Source of the DNA: Yersinia aldovae ATCC 35236
GTDB taxonomy: Bacteria; Pseudomonadota; Gammaproteobacteria; Enterobacterales; Enterobacteriaceae
Assembly (NCBI RefSeq): GCF_000173735.1
Contig: NZ_ACCB01000005.1
Location: 62,001-126,000 of the forward strand
Direction: 5' to 3'
DNA length: 64,000 bases
Part shown: one piece after another, positions 10,301 through 20,320 of the stretch
Layout of the letters: each line of letters opens with the position of its first letter
Numbering within the stretch: position 1 is the stretch's first letter
Made by a program: the position numbers and the translations under genes
Notes under the pieces: model-generated
The model's input: the letters and a program-made list of their open reading frames with translations, nothing else
Told to the model about the DNA's origin: nothing
Databases searched by the model: none

Positions 10301-11765
10301 CGAACGTACCCGCGCCCGTGAACAGTTGCGCCAATACCAAACCCAGTTTACTCAGTACAGTCAGGTATTGGCTTCGCTGAAAAGCTCTTATGACGCCAAG
10401 CGCGACATGCTAAAAGAGCTGAGTCAGGAGTTGGTGGATATCGGTGTTCAGGCCGATGCAGATGCAGAAGCCCGTGCCAGAGCCAAACGTGATGAGCTGC
10501 ATTCCGCATTGAGCACTAACCGTTCTCGCCGCAATCAGTTGGAAAAACAGCTGACGTTCTGTGAAGCGGAAATGGACAACCTTCAGAAGAAATTGCGCAA
10601 ACTGGAACGTGATTATCACCAGATTCGCGAGCAAGTAGTCAATGCCAAAGCGGGTTGGTGCGCGGTGATGCGCATGGTGAAAGACAATGGCGTTGAGCGC
10701 CGTTTACACCGCCGTGAGCTGGCTTATATGGATGGCGACGAACTGCGCTCTATGTCGGATAAGGCGCTGGGGGCACTGCGTTTGGCGGTGGCTGATAACG
10801 AGCATCTGCGCGATATATTGCGTTTGTCTGAAGATCCAAAGCGCCCTGAACGTAAGATTCAGTTCTATATTGCGGTTTACCAGCACCTGCGTGAGCGTAT
10901 CCGTCAAGATATTATCCGCACGGATGACCCGGTTGAAGCCATTGAACAGATGGAGATTGAACTGGGCCGTTTGACCGAAGAATTAACCGCTCGTGAGCAG
11001 AAACTGGCAATCAGTTCTAAAAGTGTGTCGAATATCATTCGTAAAACCATTCAGCGTGAGCAGAACCGTATCCGAATGCTGAATCAGGGCTTACAAGCGG
11101 TATCATTCGGCCAGGTGAAAAGTGTGCGATTGAACGTTAATGTGCGCGAAGCTCATGCCACCTTGCTTGACGTGCTATCTGAACAGCAAGAGCAGCATCA
11201 GGACTTGTTCAACAGCAACCGCCTGACCTTCTCTGAAGCACTGGCAAAACTGTACCAACGCCTCAATCCACAAATGGATATGGGGCAACGCCTGCCGCAG
11301 ACTATCGGTGAAGAATTGCTCGATTATCGTAACTATCTGGAACTGGAAGTGGAAGTTTATCGCGGTTCAGACGGTTGGTTGCGGGCAGAGAGCGGGGCGT
11401 TGTCCACCGGTGAGGCCATTGGTACTGGTATGTCAATTCTGGTCATGGTGGTACAAAGTTGGGAGGAAGAGTCGCGGCGCTTGCGTGGCAAAGATATTTC
11501 GCCGTGCCGTTTGTTGTTCCTTGATGAGGCAGCGCGGCTGGATGCGAAATCCATCGCGACATTATTCGAACTGTGTGAACGGCTAGAAATGCAATTAATT
11601 ATCGCCGCACCAGAAAATATCAGCCCGGAAAAAGGAACAACCTATAAGCTGGTGCGAAAAGTCTTCCAAAATCATGAGCATGTGCATGTGGTCGGCTTGC
11701 GTGGCTTTGCAAATGAAATACCGACGTTGCCACCGATACCTGCTGAGTTACAACCCGGCGGTTAA
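7308..11765 (+). CDS. mukB: Chromosome partition protein MukB (SMC-like ATPase)
   Basis: 1485 residues. An N-terminal ATP-binding half with Walker [10 protein letters not shown] (about residues 34-42), two very long coiled-coil arms around a hinge near the middle, then the C-terminal half with the signature [12 protein letters not shown] and Walker [12 protein letters not shown]. It is the motor of the MukBEF condensin that compacts and segregates the chromosome and interacts with topoisomerase IV and with MatP. It is last in the cmoM-mukFEB operon and followed by a terminator. Confidence 0.98.
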   Translation: MIERGKFRSLTLVNWNGFFARTFDLDELVTTLSGGNGAGKSTTMAAFVTALIPDLTLLHFRNTTEAGATSGSRDKGLHGKLRAGVCYSTLDVVNSRHQRVVVGVRLQQVAGRDRKVDIKPFTIQGLPTAIQPTQILTEVVGERQARVLSLQELKERVEAMEGVQFKQFNSITDYHSLMFDLGVIPKRLRSSADRSKFYRLIEASLYGGISSAITRSLRDYLLPENSGVRKAFQDMEAALRENRMTLEAIRVTQSDRDLFKHLISEATSYVAADYMRHANERRIHLDGALVLRRDLLTSRKQLVTEQYRHVEMSRELAEQSGAESDLETDYQAASDHLNLVQTAMRQQEKIERYQGDLEELTYRLEEQNEVVAEASDQQADNQARAEAAELEVDELKSQLADYQQALDVQQTRAIQYQQALQALERARALCQLPELTADNADEWLETFQAKEQEATESLLQLEQKLSVADAAHSQFEQAYQLVVDIAGQVSRSEAWQTARELLRDWPSQQHLAERVQPLRMRLSELEQRLRAQQDAERLLQEFCKRQGQAYQPEELEALQRELESTVEELSLSVNDAGERRMEMRQELEQIKLKIQELTARAPVWLAAQDALSQLSEQSGEALEDSRQVTEHMQQLLERERETTVERDEVAATKRIIDAQIERLSQPSGAEDARMIALAERFGGVLLSEIYDDVTIDDAPYFSALYGPSRHGIVVPDLSLVRDQLQGLDDCPEDLYLIEGDPQSFDDSVFAVEEHEKAVVVKIADRQWRYSRYPEVPLFGRAARDKRLESLYQERDSLAERYATLSFDVQKTQRTHQAFSRFIGSHLAVAFDADPEAEIRLLNTRRGEIERGLNTHEEKNQQQRQQFEQAKEGISALNRLIPLISLLLDDTLTDRVEEITEELTEAQEAARHIQKHGASLAKLEPLLAVLQSDPQQHEQLQENYVQAQNSQRQAKQQAFALTEVVQRRAHFSYTDSAGMLNENADLNDKLRQRLEQAEAERTRAREQLRQYQTQFTQYSQVLASLKSSYDAKRDMLKELSQELVDIGVQADADAEARARAKRDELHSALSTNRSRRNQLEKQLTFCEAEMDNLQKKLRKLERDYHQIREQVVNAKAGWCAVMRMVKDNGVERRLHRRELAYMDGDELRSMSDKALGALRLAVADNEHLRDILRLSEDPKRPERKIQFYIAVYQHLRERIRQDIIRTDDPVEAIEQMEIELGRLTEELTAREQKLAISSKSVSNIIRKTIQREQNRIRMLNQGLQAVSFGQVKSVRLNVNVREAHATLLDVLSEQQEQHQDLFNSNRLTFSEALAKLYQRLNPQMDMGQRLPQTIGEELLDYRNYLELEVEVYRGSDGWLRAESGALSTGEAIGTGMSILVMVVQSWEEESRRLRGKDISPCRLLFLDEAARLDAKSIATLFELCERLEMQLIIAAPENISPEKGTTYKLVRKVFQNHEHVHVVGLRGFANEIPTLPPIPAELQPGG

Positions 11766-11804
11766 TTATTAGCCAGCTACAACGTAATAATAATTAATCC
11801 CACT

Positions 11805-11834
11805 AAATGGTCGCTTACCCGCGGCCATTTTTAT
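11805..11834 (+). terminator. Terminator after mukB
   Basis: AATGGTCGC (11806-11814) pairs with GCGGCCATT (11821-11829) and runs into T residues. The rest of the mukB-ldtD gap (to 12107) has an inverted repeat at about 11849-11866 and a 12-base imperfect direct repeat near 11980 and 11998, but no gene that I see. Confidence 0.75.
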
Positions 11835-12107
11835 TTATGTCACCCCTGAGGGTTATATTTTATAACCACCAGAAATCTGTTAGCGTAGCGCGTAAGGTTA
11901 AATTTTTAGGTTTAATCATCAAAGGCCATTTCTATTCGTATAATTATAAAATCATTGAGAATCGCCCGCGTTGCTCAAATCAGTGATTCGGATAGATCAG
12001 TGATTTGGGCAATCAATTAGGTGCAGCCAATAGCGCTGCAACTTCATGGAAGAAGGATAACGACATACTATGACGTATTTTTTAGATAAGCATACCGGGG
12101 GCATAGC

Positions 12108-13970
12108 ATGTCGATCAGAAAAACGAATCTAGCGCTGTACTGCACATTAATTTGTAGCATGATACCGGTATTTACCGCCTCCGCGACAGCGCCAGTCATG
12201 CCTGTAGATTCATCATCAGCGCTGCCAATGCAGGGGGCCACTTTGTCTGTGGCGCAGAGTCGTTCACAATTGCTGGCTGTTTTGCCGAAAAATATCGTGC
12301 CATTCTACTCTTCTGAGCTGGCATTACTGTATGGCGCGAACGCTATGCAACCAATGTGGCAAGATCATGTGGCAGTACAGCGTTTTCAGCAACAGTTAGC
12401 CGAAGTTGCGCTTTCCGGTATCCAACCGCAATTTATGCAATGGGTTAAATGGCTGAGTGACCCTGAAATCACCGGTATGGCACGCGATATCATTTTATCT
12501 GATGCCATGCTGGGTTATTTGCAGTTTGTCTCGGGTGTCGGTGCCAACGGCAGCATCTGGTTATACAGTAATGTGCCTTACAAAATGGCCATGCCACCAG
12601 TGACGATTTTAAATCGCTGGCAGCAAGCTGTACGTGAAGGTTCTACTGCCGCTTATCTGGCGTCGTTGGCTCCTCAGCATCCGCAATACGAAAAAATGCA
12701 TCTGGCATTGAAACCGCTACTGGCCGATCGTCGGCCGTGGCCACTGATGTCTAATGGGCCAAGCCTACGTCCTGGCCAGTTAAGTGATGATATTCCCGCG
12801 CTGCGTGAAATTCTGGCCCGAAACGGTATGTTACAACCCGTGGTAGCAACACCGGTAAAAGCGCCGGAGGTTATCCCGGTTGATAATCCTGCGGTCGCTG
12901 CGGTTAACGATGACTTGTCGGTTGATGAAGAAAAAAGTCGTGCTCAGGCACACAGCCTGGTGGTTAGCCCGTCTGCGGCGCCGGTTACGGATGTGCCTGT
13001 GGCCAAAGGTATTGTCTCACCGTCCACCGCGCCTCTGATCACTACCACGCCTATTACCGATAATGTCTATACCCCAGAGTTGGTGGCGGCTGTTAAACGC
13101 TTCCAGCAATGGCAAGGGCTAACCGATGATGGCGTTATTGGTGTACGCACCCGTGAGTGGCTGAATGTCTCGCCACAAACGCGGGCAACATTATTAGCGC
13201 TGAATATTCAGCGGTTGCGCATTCTGCCGGGGCATGTTGATAACGGCATTATGGTTAATATTCCAAACTATTCGCTCAATTATTATAAAAATGGCACACA
13301 GGTGCTTTCATCTCGAGTGATTGTTGGCCGCCCAAGCCGCAAAACACCGCTGATGAGCAGTGCGTTGAATAATGTGGTGGTTAACCCGCCGTGGAACGTG
13401 CCGACCTCCCTGGTGCGTCAGGATATTGTGCCGAAAGCACGCTATGACTCAGGTTATTTTCAGCGACATGGCTATACTGTGTTATCCGGCTGGAGCAATG
13501 ATGCCCAAGTGGTTGATCCTTCAATGATTGACTGGAGCATGATTTCACCGAACAACTTCCCTTATCGCCTGCGTCAGGCACCAGGTTCCAGCAATTCATT
13601 AGGGCGGTTCAAGTTCAATATGCCAAGCTCTGATGCCATCTATTTGCATGACACGCCGAATCATGGCTTGTTCCAGAAGGATATTCGCGCCCTCAGTTCA
13701 GGCTGTGTGCGGGTCAACAAGGCGTCAGATTTGGCCAATATGCTATTACAGGACGCTGGCTGGAATGATGCGCGGGTTTCGTCAACGCTAAAACAGGGTG
13801 ATACCACCTACGTTAACATCCGTCAGCGTATTCCGGTGCAATTGTATTACCTGACCGCATGGGTGGCTGAAGACGGCAAACCGCAGTTTAGAACAGATAT
13901 TTACAATTATGATAAGACGGTGAGATCGGGTGCACAAATCTCACATCAGGCCGAGCTTTTAATGCAATAA
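12108..13970 (+). CDS. ldtD: L,D-transpeptidase LdtD (YcbB)
   Basis: Periplasmic enzyme that forms 3-3 (mDAP-mDAP) peptidoglycan crosslinks and can support beta-lactam resistance. 620 residues against about 615 in E. coli. A signal peptide covers roughly residues 1-27. A peptidoglycan-binding domain (YTPELVAAVKRFQQWQG..DGVIG) precedes the YkuD catalytic domain, with HDTPNH and the SSGCVRV motif whose Cys533 is the predicted nucleophile. A proline/alanine-rich linker lies before the binding domain. The ATG has GGGGG six bases upstream. It is followed by mepK, another crosslink enzyme. Confidence 0.95.
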   Translation: MSIRKTNLALYCTLICSMIPVFTASATAPVMPVDSSSALPMQGATLSVAQSRSQLLAVLPKNIVPFYSSELALLYGANAMQPMWQDHVAVQRFQQQLAEVALSGIQPQFMQWVKWLSDPEITGMARDIILSDAMLGYLQFVSGVGANGSIWLYSNVPYKMAMPPVTILNRWQQAVREGSTAAYLASLAPQHPQYEKMHLALKPLLADRRPWPLMSNGPSLRPGQLSDDIPALREILARNGMLQPVVATPVKAPEVIPVDNPAVAAVNDDLSVDEEKSRAQAHSLVVSPSAAPVTDVPVAKGIVSPSTAPLITTTPITDNVYTPELVAAVKRFQQWQGLTDDGVIGVRTREWLNVSPQTRATLLALNIQRLRILPGHVDNGIMVNIPNYSLNYYKNGTQVLSSRVIVGRPSRKTPLMSSALNNVVVNPPWNVPTSLVRQDIVPKARYDSGYFQRHGYTVLSGWSNDAQVVDPSMIDWSMISPNNFPYRLRQAPGSSNSLGRFKFNMPSSDAIYLHDTPNHGLFQKDIRALSSGCVRVNKASDLANMLLQDAGWNDARVSSTLKQGDTTYVNIRQRIPVQLYYLTAWVAEDGKPQFRTDIYNYDKTVRSGAQISHQAELLMQ

Positions 13971-14029
13971 ATGCAGTAAAACTCAATAACTAATGGTCTC
14001 AGTATCTGGTTGTCTTCAGCGTGCTCATT

Positions 14030-14112
14030 TATGGGGGCGCCATAACCTCAACTAAACTCACGGTGAATGCGGGTTGACTGATTTTCCGCAGGCGGTTATG
14101 GTTCGGGGCGGC
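14030..14112. repeat. Intergenic imperfect hairpin
   Basis: CCATAACC (about 14040) and GGTTATGG (about 14094), with extra pairing in the flanks, could form a long imperfect stem downstream of ldtD. It has no T run, so it is not a classical terminator. It may be part of the adjoining repeat. Confidence 0.4.
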
Positions 14113-14117
14113 ACATA

Positions 14118-14299
14118 TAAACCCCCAGTCATTGGAGTTGCAGTCAGGCAACAATCGGTTGATAAATCGGTCAGAGCCGAGTTTGAACCGCATTTATGTT
14201 AGCCCGCCGGACGCAAGGCGCATTAATCCCGATAAGCGCACGACGCTAAGTGATTCGGGTCAGACGGCTAACACCACTGTGGCTTCAAGTAAGAAGGGT
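14118..14299. repeat. Intergenic palindromic repeat, copy 6 (diverged)
   Basis: The most degraded copy. It still shows CGGTTGATAAATCGG, TTTGAACCG, ATCCCGATAAGCGC, TAAGTGATTCGGGT and GCTTCAAGTAAGAAGGG in the same order as copy 4. It fills most of the ldtD-mepK gap. Confidence 0.5.
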
Positions 14300-14344
14300 T
14301 GAGTGCATATTTTTGACATTACTTGCCGGGTATTAACAGAGATC

Positions 14345-14893
14345 ATGGATAAAATTGATAATTATCGCCGTAAATGGCTAACGTTAGGTGGGGTGGCGCT
14401 GGGGATGTCGCTGCTGCCAGGGCAAGCTTTCGCTACCCTTTCAACACCTCGCCCACGTATCTTGACCCTGAATAACCTCAATACAGGTGAGTCTATAAAA
14501 GCTGAGTTTTTTGATGGTCATGGCTATAACAAAGAAGAGCTTTCCCGCTTAAACCACCTTTTCCGCGATTATCGGGCCAATAAAGTAAAAAGTATCGATC
14601 CCCGCCTGTTTGACCAGTTATACCGTTTACAAGGGCTTCTTGGAACAACTAAACCGGTGCAGCTTATTTCAGGTTACCGTTCATTAGATACCAATAATGA
14701 ATTGCGTGAACGTGGCCGCGGCGTTGCCAAACACAGTTTCCATACCCAAGGGCGGGCGATGGATTTCCATATTGAAGGCATCCAATTGAGTAACATCCGC
14801 AAGGCGGCATTAAAAATGCGCGCAGGCGGTGTAGGGTATTATCCTCGCAGTAATTTTGTACACATTGATACCGGGCCAACACGCACCTGGTAG
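14345..14893 (+). CDS. mepK: Murein endopeptidase MepK (YcbK)
   Basis: M15-type zinc peptidase that cleaves 3-3 peptidoglycan crosslinks. 182 residues from the ATG at 14345, matching E. coli; the upstream extension to 14303 is unlikely. A twin-arginine export signal (YRRKWL at 7-12, hydrophobic core, AFA at 28-30) points to Tat transport. The zinc ligands His133, Asp140 and His173 fit HxxxxxxD..H with FVHIDTG. It lies beside ldtD, whose product is its substrate. Confidence 0.93.
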   Translation: MDKIDNYRRKWLTLGGVALGMSLLPGQAFATLSTPRPRILTLNNLNTGESIKAEFFDGHGYNKEELSRLNHLFRDYRANKVKSIDPRLFDQLYRLQGLLGTTKPVQLISGYRSLDTNNELRERGRGVAKHSFHTQGRAMDFHIEGIQLSNIRKAALKMRAGGVGYYPRSNFVHIDTGPTRTW

Positions 14894-14946
14894 CTCGCAT
14901 ATTCTATGCCAATGCTTTGAATGAGTTGCGTTGGGGTTGGAGCTTT

Positions 14947-15594
14947 ATGAAATATCAAATTATTCCAGTGACGGCCTTCAGCCAGAACTGCACACTGATC
15001 TGGTGTGAGGCAACAGGGCAGGCAGCATTGGTCGATCCCGGTGGTGAAGCTGCCAAGATCATCGCTGAAGTTGCACGTCAGGGGGTTACCGTTAACCAGA
15101 TTTTACTGACACATGGCCATTTAGATCATGTTGGTGCTGCCGCTGAGTTAGCGGCTCATTTTCAGATACCCATTTATGGCCCTGAAAAAGAAGATACTTT
15201 TTGGTTAGAAGGACTTCCGGCTCAAAGCCAAATGTTTGGGTTAACTGAGTGTGATGCATTCACCCCGACGCGTTGGCTGGAAGAGGGTGATAAAATCATC
15301 GTCGGTGATATTGAATTATCTGTTTTGCATTGCCCTGGACATACACCTGGACACATTGTTTTTATTGACCAAAAAGGCCGTTTGGCACTGGTTGGAGATG
15401 TTATCTTTAATGGGGGGGTCGGGCGCAGTGATTTCCCGCGAGGCGACCATCAACAGCTGATTACCTCCATTCGGACTAAATTATTGCCGCTTGGCGATGA
15501 TATGACGTTCATTCCTGGTCATGGCCCGATGTCTACGATAGGCCACGAACGTCAGACCAATCCGTTTATACGAGAAGAGCCTGCTATTTGGTAA
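14947..15594 (+). CDS. ycbL: Metallo-beta-lactamase fold hydrolase YcbL (type II glyoxalase)
   Basis: 215 residues from the ATG at 14947 (GGAG upstream), the same length as E. coli YcbL. The binuclear zinc motif THGHLDH is at 55-61, followed by HCPGHTPGH, a [18 protein letters not shown] segment and the final GHGP. The family is a glyoxalase-II-like thiolesterase acting on S-lactoylglutathione. It is cytoplasmic, having no signal. A terminator follows. Confidence 0.93.
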   Translation: MKYQIIPVTAFSQNCTLIWCEATGQAALVDPGGEAAKIIAEVARQGVTVNQILLTHGHLDHVGAAAELAAHFQIPIYGPEKEDTFWLEGLPAQSQMFGLTECDAFTPTRWLEEGDKIIVGDIELSVLHCPGHTPGHIVFIDQKGRLALVGDVIFNGGVGRSDFPRGDHQQLITSIRTKLLPLGDDMTFIPGHGPMSTIGHERQTNPFIREEPAIW

Positions 15595-15618
15595 TGGTAA
15601 CCCGATAATATCAAGAGT

Positions 15619-15645
15619 AAAAAGGCACCCACAGGTGCCTTTTTG
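15619..15645 (+). terminator. Terminator after ycbL
   Basis: AAAAAGGCACC pairs with GGTGCCTTTTT around a four-base CACA loop. Confidence 0.85.
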
Positions 15646-15794
15646 CGTTATATTTGATCAGGGATGAGATTTAAACGGGGATAAACCTAATAGACATATA
15701 AGACGTGACCTGACACATAGCAACGCTTTTTATTTACCCGGCATAATATGTTCATTGCCGTTTTGAGTTCGTGATTTACCGCGAGCGCCTTTCA

Positions 15795-17336
15795 ATGGAA
15801 TCCACTATGCCATTTCGTCGTTTCAGACTTAATAACTTCCTGTCCCGGCTAGGTTTTTCTTGCATGGTATTATCATTATTTCTGTTGTTGGGTGCGGTTG
15901 TTATTTATGCGCAAACAAAAGCCAATATGCACAAAGATGCTGAAGCCAAATTATTGCAGGGGCGGGAGCGCTTCGATCAGATATTTAACAACTTACAGCA
16001 CGCGGCTATTCAGGTTGAAACGGGGTTAGGAAAACCCTGCTTACAAGTTGTTCAGAATTTGCGCGATCAAGTTGTCCTCATTCCCGATGTTCGGTCTGTC
16101 TCTTTAGCTAAGAATACCATCATTTATTGTTCTTCAATTTATGGGCCACTCGCTACACCATTAAATCTAAATACATTTGTTGATGGGCAACTAGCATTAA
16201 TGTCAGGTAATGACGTCACGCCGGACCGCGCGTTAATGGTGTATCGGCATCAGCGTGGGGGCTATAGCGTACTGGTGGCTGTTGATGGTTATTATCTGCG
16301 TAGTATCCTTAATCTGTTAAGCGGTGATATCCAGTTACGCTTGATAGTAGGTAATAAATGGATGGATGCGGCTGGTGATGTCCACTATGGTCAACCGCCA
16401 AAAGGGAGTGAACCTTTATTACTGACATCAGGAAAGTTTGCATATTCATTAAGCACCGCACTTTCTAATCAGCAATATCTGGCTTACGCATGGCAATACA
16501 CCCGCGGCAGCCTTATCTTCTTCATATTAATGAGTATTGGTTCAGCCGGATTGGTATTTTGGTTAGTCGGTCGCGCAGCTTCACCCACTCAGGTATTAAA
16601 ACTGGCACTAGAGAACCACGAATTCATTCCTTATATGCAACCGATCGTGACAGGTAAAGAACAGTGCTGGATTGGTTGTGAAGTGCTAATGCGCTGGCAG
16701 CATCCTGGGCATGGTTTAATTCAACCGAATAAATTTATCCCGATGGCGGAGGATAGTGAACTCATTGTACCGATGACCAAGTCTATCATGCAGCAAGTGA
16801 GCGCGACTTTTGCACCTTACGTTAATCAGTTGCCCGAAGGCTTTCACTTTGGTTTTAATATCAGTGCCAATCATTGCCGTGATTTAAGTCTGGTGGATGA
16901 TTGCCGTGATTTCATCCAGGCTTTTGGTGGTAATAAGATTACTATTACATTGGAATTGACCGAGCGGAAATTGATCGTTGCCGATGAAACTACGGATCGA
17001 TTATTTGCTGAGCTTCAGGCGTTAGGTGTCTTTATTGCTATTGATGATTTTGGTACTGGTCATTCAAGCCTGACATATTTGCAGAAATTTAAGGTTGATT
17101 TTATAAAGATTGACCAGAGTTTTGTGGGAATGATTGGTTCAGACGCGTTATCGAGTCATATTGTGGGAAATGTGGTTGATTTGGCAACCCGATTAGGTTT
17201 GCAAACCATCGCCGAAGGCGTTGAGAACGAAACCCAAATGCGTTATTTGCAAGCCCATAACGTGGACTATCTGCAAGGTTATATGTATGGGCGGCCTATG
17301 CCAATGAGTGAATTTGCCAAACATATGTTTCACTAA
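15795..17336 (+). CDS. CSS-motif EAL-domain cyclic-di-GMP phosphodiesterase
   Basis: Membrane phosphodiesterase, about 513 residues. Membrane segment 1 (about 20-40); a periplasmic domain with the CSS redox motif (112-114); membrane segment 2 (about 239-259); then a cytosolic EAL domain. The signature reads EVL (296-298) instead of EAL. The other active-site segments, FNISAN, LELTER, IDDFGTG, FIKIDQSF and IAEGVE, are present, so it should hydrolyse c-di-GMP. The start is uncertain: a GTG at 15771 and an ATG at 15807 are also in frame. It is related to E. coli PdeB/PdeC/PdeD-type proteins and absent from this site in E. coli. Confidence 0.9.
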   Translation: MESTMPFRRFRLNNFLSRLGFSCMVLSLFLLLGAVVIYAQTKANMHKDAEAKLLQGRERFDQIFNNLQHAAIQVETGLGKPCLQVVQNLRDQVVLIPDVRSVSLAKNTIIYCSSIYGPLATPLNLNTFVDGQLALMSGNDVTPDRALMVYRHQRGGYSVLVAVDGYYLRSILNLLSGDIQLRLIVGNKWMDAAGDVHYGQPPKGSEPLLLTSGKFAYSLSTALSNQQYLAYAWQYTRGSLIFFILMSIGSAGLVFWLVGRAASPTQVLKLALENHEFIPYMQPIVTGKEQCWIGCEVLMRWQHPGHGLIQPNKFIPMAEDSELIVPMTKSIMQQVSATFAPYVNQLPEGFHFGFNISANHCRDLSLVDDCRDFIQAFGGNKITITLELTERKLIVADETTDRLFAELQALGVFIAIDDFGTGHSSLTYLQKFKVDFIKIDQSFVGMIGSDALSSHIVGNVVDLATRLGLQTIAEGVENETQMRYLQAHNVDYLQGYMYGRPMPMSEFAKHMFH

Positions 17337-17373
17337 ATCTGTTTCAGTCGTCATTTCAAATCACCACTAAAAT

Positions 17374-17402
17374 AAAAGGGTGCTCCAATGAGGCACCCTT
17401 TT
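17374..17402. terminator. Bidirectional terminator between the EAL gene and aspC
   Basis: AAAAGGGTGC (17374-17383) pairs with GCACCCTTTT (17393-17402); it serves two convergent genes. Confidence 0.85.
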
Positions 17403-17420
17403 ACAATGGTTCACGGCGAC

Positions 17421-18617
17421 TTAATCACCAAGTACAGCAACGATAGCTTCACACAAAGGTGCCATGTTATCTGGTGTCATACCTGCAACGTTAACCCGAC
17501 CAGAGTTTACCGCATACACCGCAAACTCATTACGCAGGCGTAGCACTTGTTCTTTGGTCAAGCCACTGAACGAGAACATACCATTCTGGTTAATGATAAA
17601 GCTGAAATCTTGTTTCGCGCCTTTTTCCTGCAATGTATTAACAAACAGTTGACGCATACGTTGAATGCGCTGGCGCATATCGGTCAGTTCTTGTTCCCAG
17701 ATGGCGCGCAGTGTGGTATCGCCCAAAATGGTCGCCACCACTGAAGCACCGTGGGCCGGCGGGTTGGAGTAGTTAGCACGGATAACGGCTTTTACCTGAC
17801 TGAAGGCGATATCGGCAACGTCACTGTTCGCGGCAACAATGGTGCAAGCGCCAACGCGCTCATTATATAGACCAAAATTTTTCGAGTAAGAGCTACAAAC
17901 GATCAGCTCCTGATGTTTGGCCGCGAAAATGCGCAAGCCCTGAGCATCTTCTTCCAGACCTTTAGCAAAGCCCTGATACGCAAAATCAAATAATGGCAAC
18001 CAACCTTTAGCCACTGACAGTTCAGCCAGTTGGCTCCACTGCGCTTTTGTTGGGTCGATACCTGTTGGGTTGTGGCAGCAGCCGTGGAACAGCACTACAT
18101 CGCCGGGTTGGGCCGCGGACAGACTATCGAGTAGGCCATCGAAGTCCAGTGCATGGCTCGTAGCATCATAATAATCATATTCGACCACTTCCAGACCGGC
18201 AGCGGCGAAGATGTTTTTATGGTTTGGCCAACTTGGGTTACTGACCCAGACACGTTTGGCGCTGGTTTGATGAGCGATAAAGTCAGCTGCGATACGTAAT
18301 CCACCTGTGCCACCCGGTGTTTGAGCGGTACGCGCACGCTTATTGGCGATAATCGCGCTGTTGGCACCAAACAACAGATCTTGTGTACAACGGGCGAAAT
18401 CCGGCAGGCCATCAATACCCAGATAGTTTTTGGTGGCTTCATTTTCCAGTAAATACTGTTCAGCTTTCTTCACGCTGGTCAGCACTGGCGTTTTACCGGT
18501 TTCGTCTTTGTAGACACCGATCCCCAGATTGATTTTATTAAGGCGGTCATCCGCGCGGAAAATATCGGTCAGGCCCAGAATAGGGTCCGCAGGTGCAGCA
18601 GTGATTTTTTCAAACAT
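17421..18617 (-). CDS. aspC: Aspartate aminotransferase
   Basis: PLP-dependent class I transaminase that interconverts aspartate and 2-oxoglutarate with oxaloacetate and glutamate; cytoplasmic. 398 residues. The start [13 protein letters not shown] matches E. coli, with GGAAG eight bases upstream; an in-frame ATG at 18632 would add five residues. The PLP-lysine segment [15 protein letters not shown] and the substrate-binding NPTGIDPT and ANYSNPP motifs are intact. Confidence 0.97.
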   Translation of the reverse strand: MFEKITAAPADPILGLTDIFRADDRLNKINLGIGVYKDETGKTPVLTSVKKAEQYLLENEATKNYLGIDGLPDFARCTQDLLFGANSAIIANKRARTAQTPGGTGGLRIAADFIAHQTSAKRVWVSNPSWPNHKNIFAAAGLEVVEYDYYDATSHALDFDGLLDSLSAAQPGDVVLFHGCCHNPTGIDPTKAQWSQLAELSVAKGWLPLFDFAYQGFAKGLEEDAQGLRIFAAKHQELIVCSSYSKNFGLYNERVGACTIVAANSDVADIAFSQVKAVIRANYSNPPAHGASVVATILGDTTLRAIWEQELTDMRQRIQRMRQLFVNTLQEKGAKQDFSFIINQNGMFSFSGLTKEQVLRLRNEFAVYAVNSGRVNVAGMTPDNMAPLCEAIVAVLGD

Positions 18618-18797
18618 GTCAGAGGCTTCCATGGCTTAGCGTTAAGCAAACAGAACCATCAGGGTAGCGCCAGTTGCGGTCTTTGCCAACCGTTTGCGAC
18701 AAAAAGAAATGAATGTTGTGAGGCGAGGAGATTCAGGGTGAAAAATCGGCAAAATAGGCCAATAAGCAGGGTAATATCCACTTTTTAGCCAGGGATA

Positions 18798-18830
18798 AAA
18801 ACAAAAAGACAGTGCCGAAGCCCTGCCTTT
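18798..18830 (-). terminator. Terminator after ompF
   Basis: On the minus strand GGCAGGGC-TTCG-GCACTGTC forms a UUCG-capped stem followed by TTTTTG. Confidence 0.75.
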
Positions 18831-18873
18831 TTTAAACTTATGTCAGCAGATAAACCGCTTGATTAAGTTTGAC

Positions 18874-20022
18874 TTAGAACTGGTATACCAAGCCCAAGCC
18901 AACAACGTCGTCTGTGTTCAGACTGTTAGCACGAGTGAAGGTATCTTCGTCCAGCAAGTTGATTTTGTAATCAACATAAGCGGTCATGTTTTTGTTGAAT
19001 GCGTAGTAAGAACCTACAGACACATATTTCAACAGATCATGATCTTCGCCGTTAGCGGTAGTAGTACCAGTGCCGTTCAGGTCCTTACCTTTAGACTGGA
19101 CGTAGCCCAGGGATGGACGCAGACCGAAATCGAACTGGTATTGCGCAGTGATTTCAATATCTTGGGTTTTGTTAGCAATGGAAGTAGAAGCGTCGCCGTA
19201 TGGCGTGGTGTTCAGTGCTTCAGCATACATTACAGCCAGGTATACGTTGTTAGCGTCGTATTTAGCACCAACGTTCCATGCCTGAGCTTTGTCGCCAGAA
19301 GCGGAGCTGAAGCGTTTTTGCTGGTCAGTACGGTTTGAAGAAGAGAAACCAGCACCGAAGTTCACGCCGTAACCGATATCATAAGTAGAAGAGATACCGA
19401 AACCGTCGCCATTCTGCTCTTTCAGGTTGCTGTAAGAAGTTACAACACCAGTTGTTGGATTAGTGGTAACACCATTACGACCATCGTCGTTTTTGCCTTG
19501 GTATTGCAGGGCAAAGTTCAGGCCATCAACCAGACCGAAGAAGTTGGTGTTACGATAAGTAGCCAAGCCAGTAGAACGGCCAGTCATGAAGTTATCGGAG
19601 TTAGACAGAGAGTCGCCACCGAACACTGGCAGCATGTCGGTCCATGCGTTAACGTCATAGATTACGCCGTAGTTACGGCCGTAGTCCAATGAACCGAACT
19701 GATCAAATTTCAGACCCGCGAAGCCCAGACGAGTTTTGTTGCCTTTGTCGCCTTGAGATTCAGCGTTGTTAGCCTGAACGTTGTATTCCCACTGGCCGTA
19801 ACCGGTCAGTTGGCTAGTAATTTGGGTTTCACCTTTGAAGCCGAAACGAACATAAGTTTCGTCGCCGTCTTGACCCGCGTTGTCAGAGAACTGGTGACGC
19901 GCGTCAACTTTACCGTACAGGTCAAGTTTGTTGCCGTCTTTGTTATAGATTTCTGCTGCATTAGCTGCGCCAGCAACTAACAATGCTGGGATTACTACTG
20001 CAAGAATATTGCGCTTCATCAT
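18874..20022 (-). CDS. ompF: Outer-membrane porin OmpF
   Basis: Trimeric general porin, 382 residues. A signal peptide ([22 protein letters not shown]) precedes the mature start [18 protein letters not shown]. The sequence ends in the C-terminal Phe (GLGLVYQF) typical of BAM substrates. The double ATG with GAGGG upstream reproduces the E. coli ompF start; longer in-frame extensions to 20169 are not credible. It lies between aspC and asnS, as in E. coli. An OmpR-like box lies upstream. Confidence 0.95.
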   Translation of the reverse strand: MMKRNILAVVIPALLVAGAANAAEIYNKDGNKLDLYGKVDARHQFSDNAGQDGDETYVRFGFKGETQITSQLTGYGQWEYNVQANNAESQGDKGNKTRLGFAGLKFDQFGSLDYGRNYGVIYDVNAWTDMLPVFGGDSLSNSDNFMTGRSTGLATYRNTNFFGLVDGLNFALQYQGKNDDGRNGVTTNPTTGVVTSYSNLKEQNGDGFGISSTYDIGYGVNFGAGFSSSNRTDQQKRFSSASGDKAQAWNVGAKYDANNVYLAVMYAEALNTTPYGDASTSIANKTQDIEITAQYQFDFGLRPSLGYVQSKGKDLNGTGTTTANGEDHDLLKYVSVGSYYAFNKNMTAYVDYKINLLDEDTFTRANSLNTDDVVGLGLVYQF

Positions 20023-20197
20023 TATTATTACCCTCATTGGTGTTATTCGGACACCTGCCACTGCCGCCAATAATTTTTTTGGAACTATTGTTGAGAGTTT
20101 GGTGTCGTCTGTGTCTGAACGCAGTGTTCCATTCGCAGACCTGATAATCCACACCGAAAATGCTACCAATTACCTGAATGTGTTTCAGTGAGATACT

Positions 20198-20220
20198 ATG
20201 TGTTACCAAGTGTAAATATT
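20198..20220 (-). promoter_or_regulatory. Candidate OmpR box upstream of ompF
   Basis: On the minus strand ATTTACACTTGGTAACACAT resembles the E. coli F-box pattern (TTTACTTTTTGTAACAT), about 180 bases upstream of the start. The call rests on sequence resemblance alone. Confidence 0.4.
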
Positions 20221-20257
20221 ACGGAACTTTGTGACTCAGATCTAACTTTAAAAAATG

Positions 20258-20286
20258 ACAAAAGCCAGCTTAGCTGGCTTTTATTT
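20258..20286 (-). terminator. Terminator after asnS
   Basis: AAAAGCCAGCT and AGCTGGCTTTT form a perfect stem downstream of the asnS stop on the minus strand. Confidence 0.8.
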
Positions 20287-20320
20287 ATACAAATATACAA
20301 TTTTTATCTAAATGACTAAC

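Noticed and set aside
18859-19338. 159-residue plus-strand frame within ompF
   Set aside because: Antisense shadow of the porin gene; composition mirrors the porin codons.
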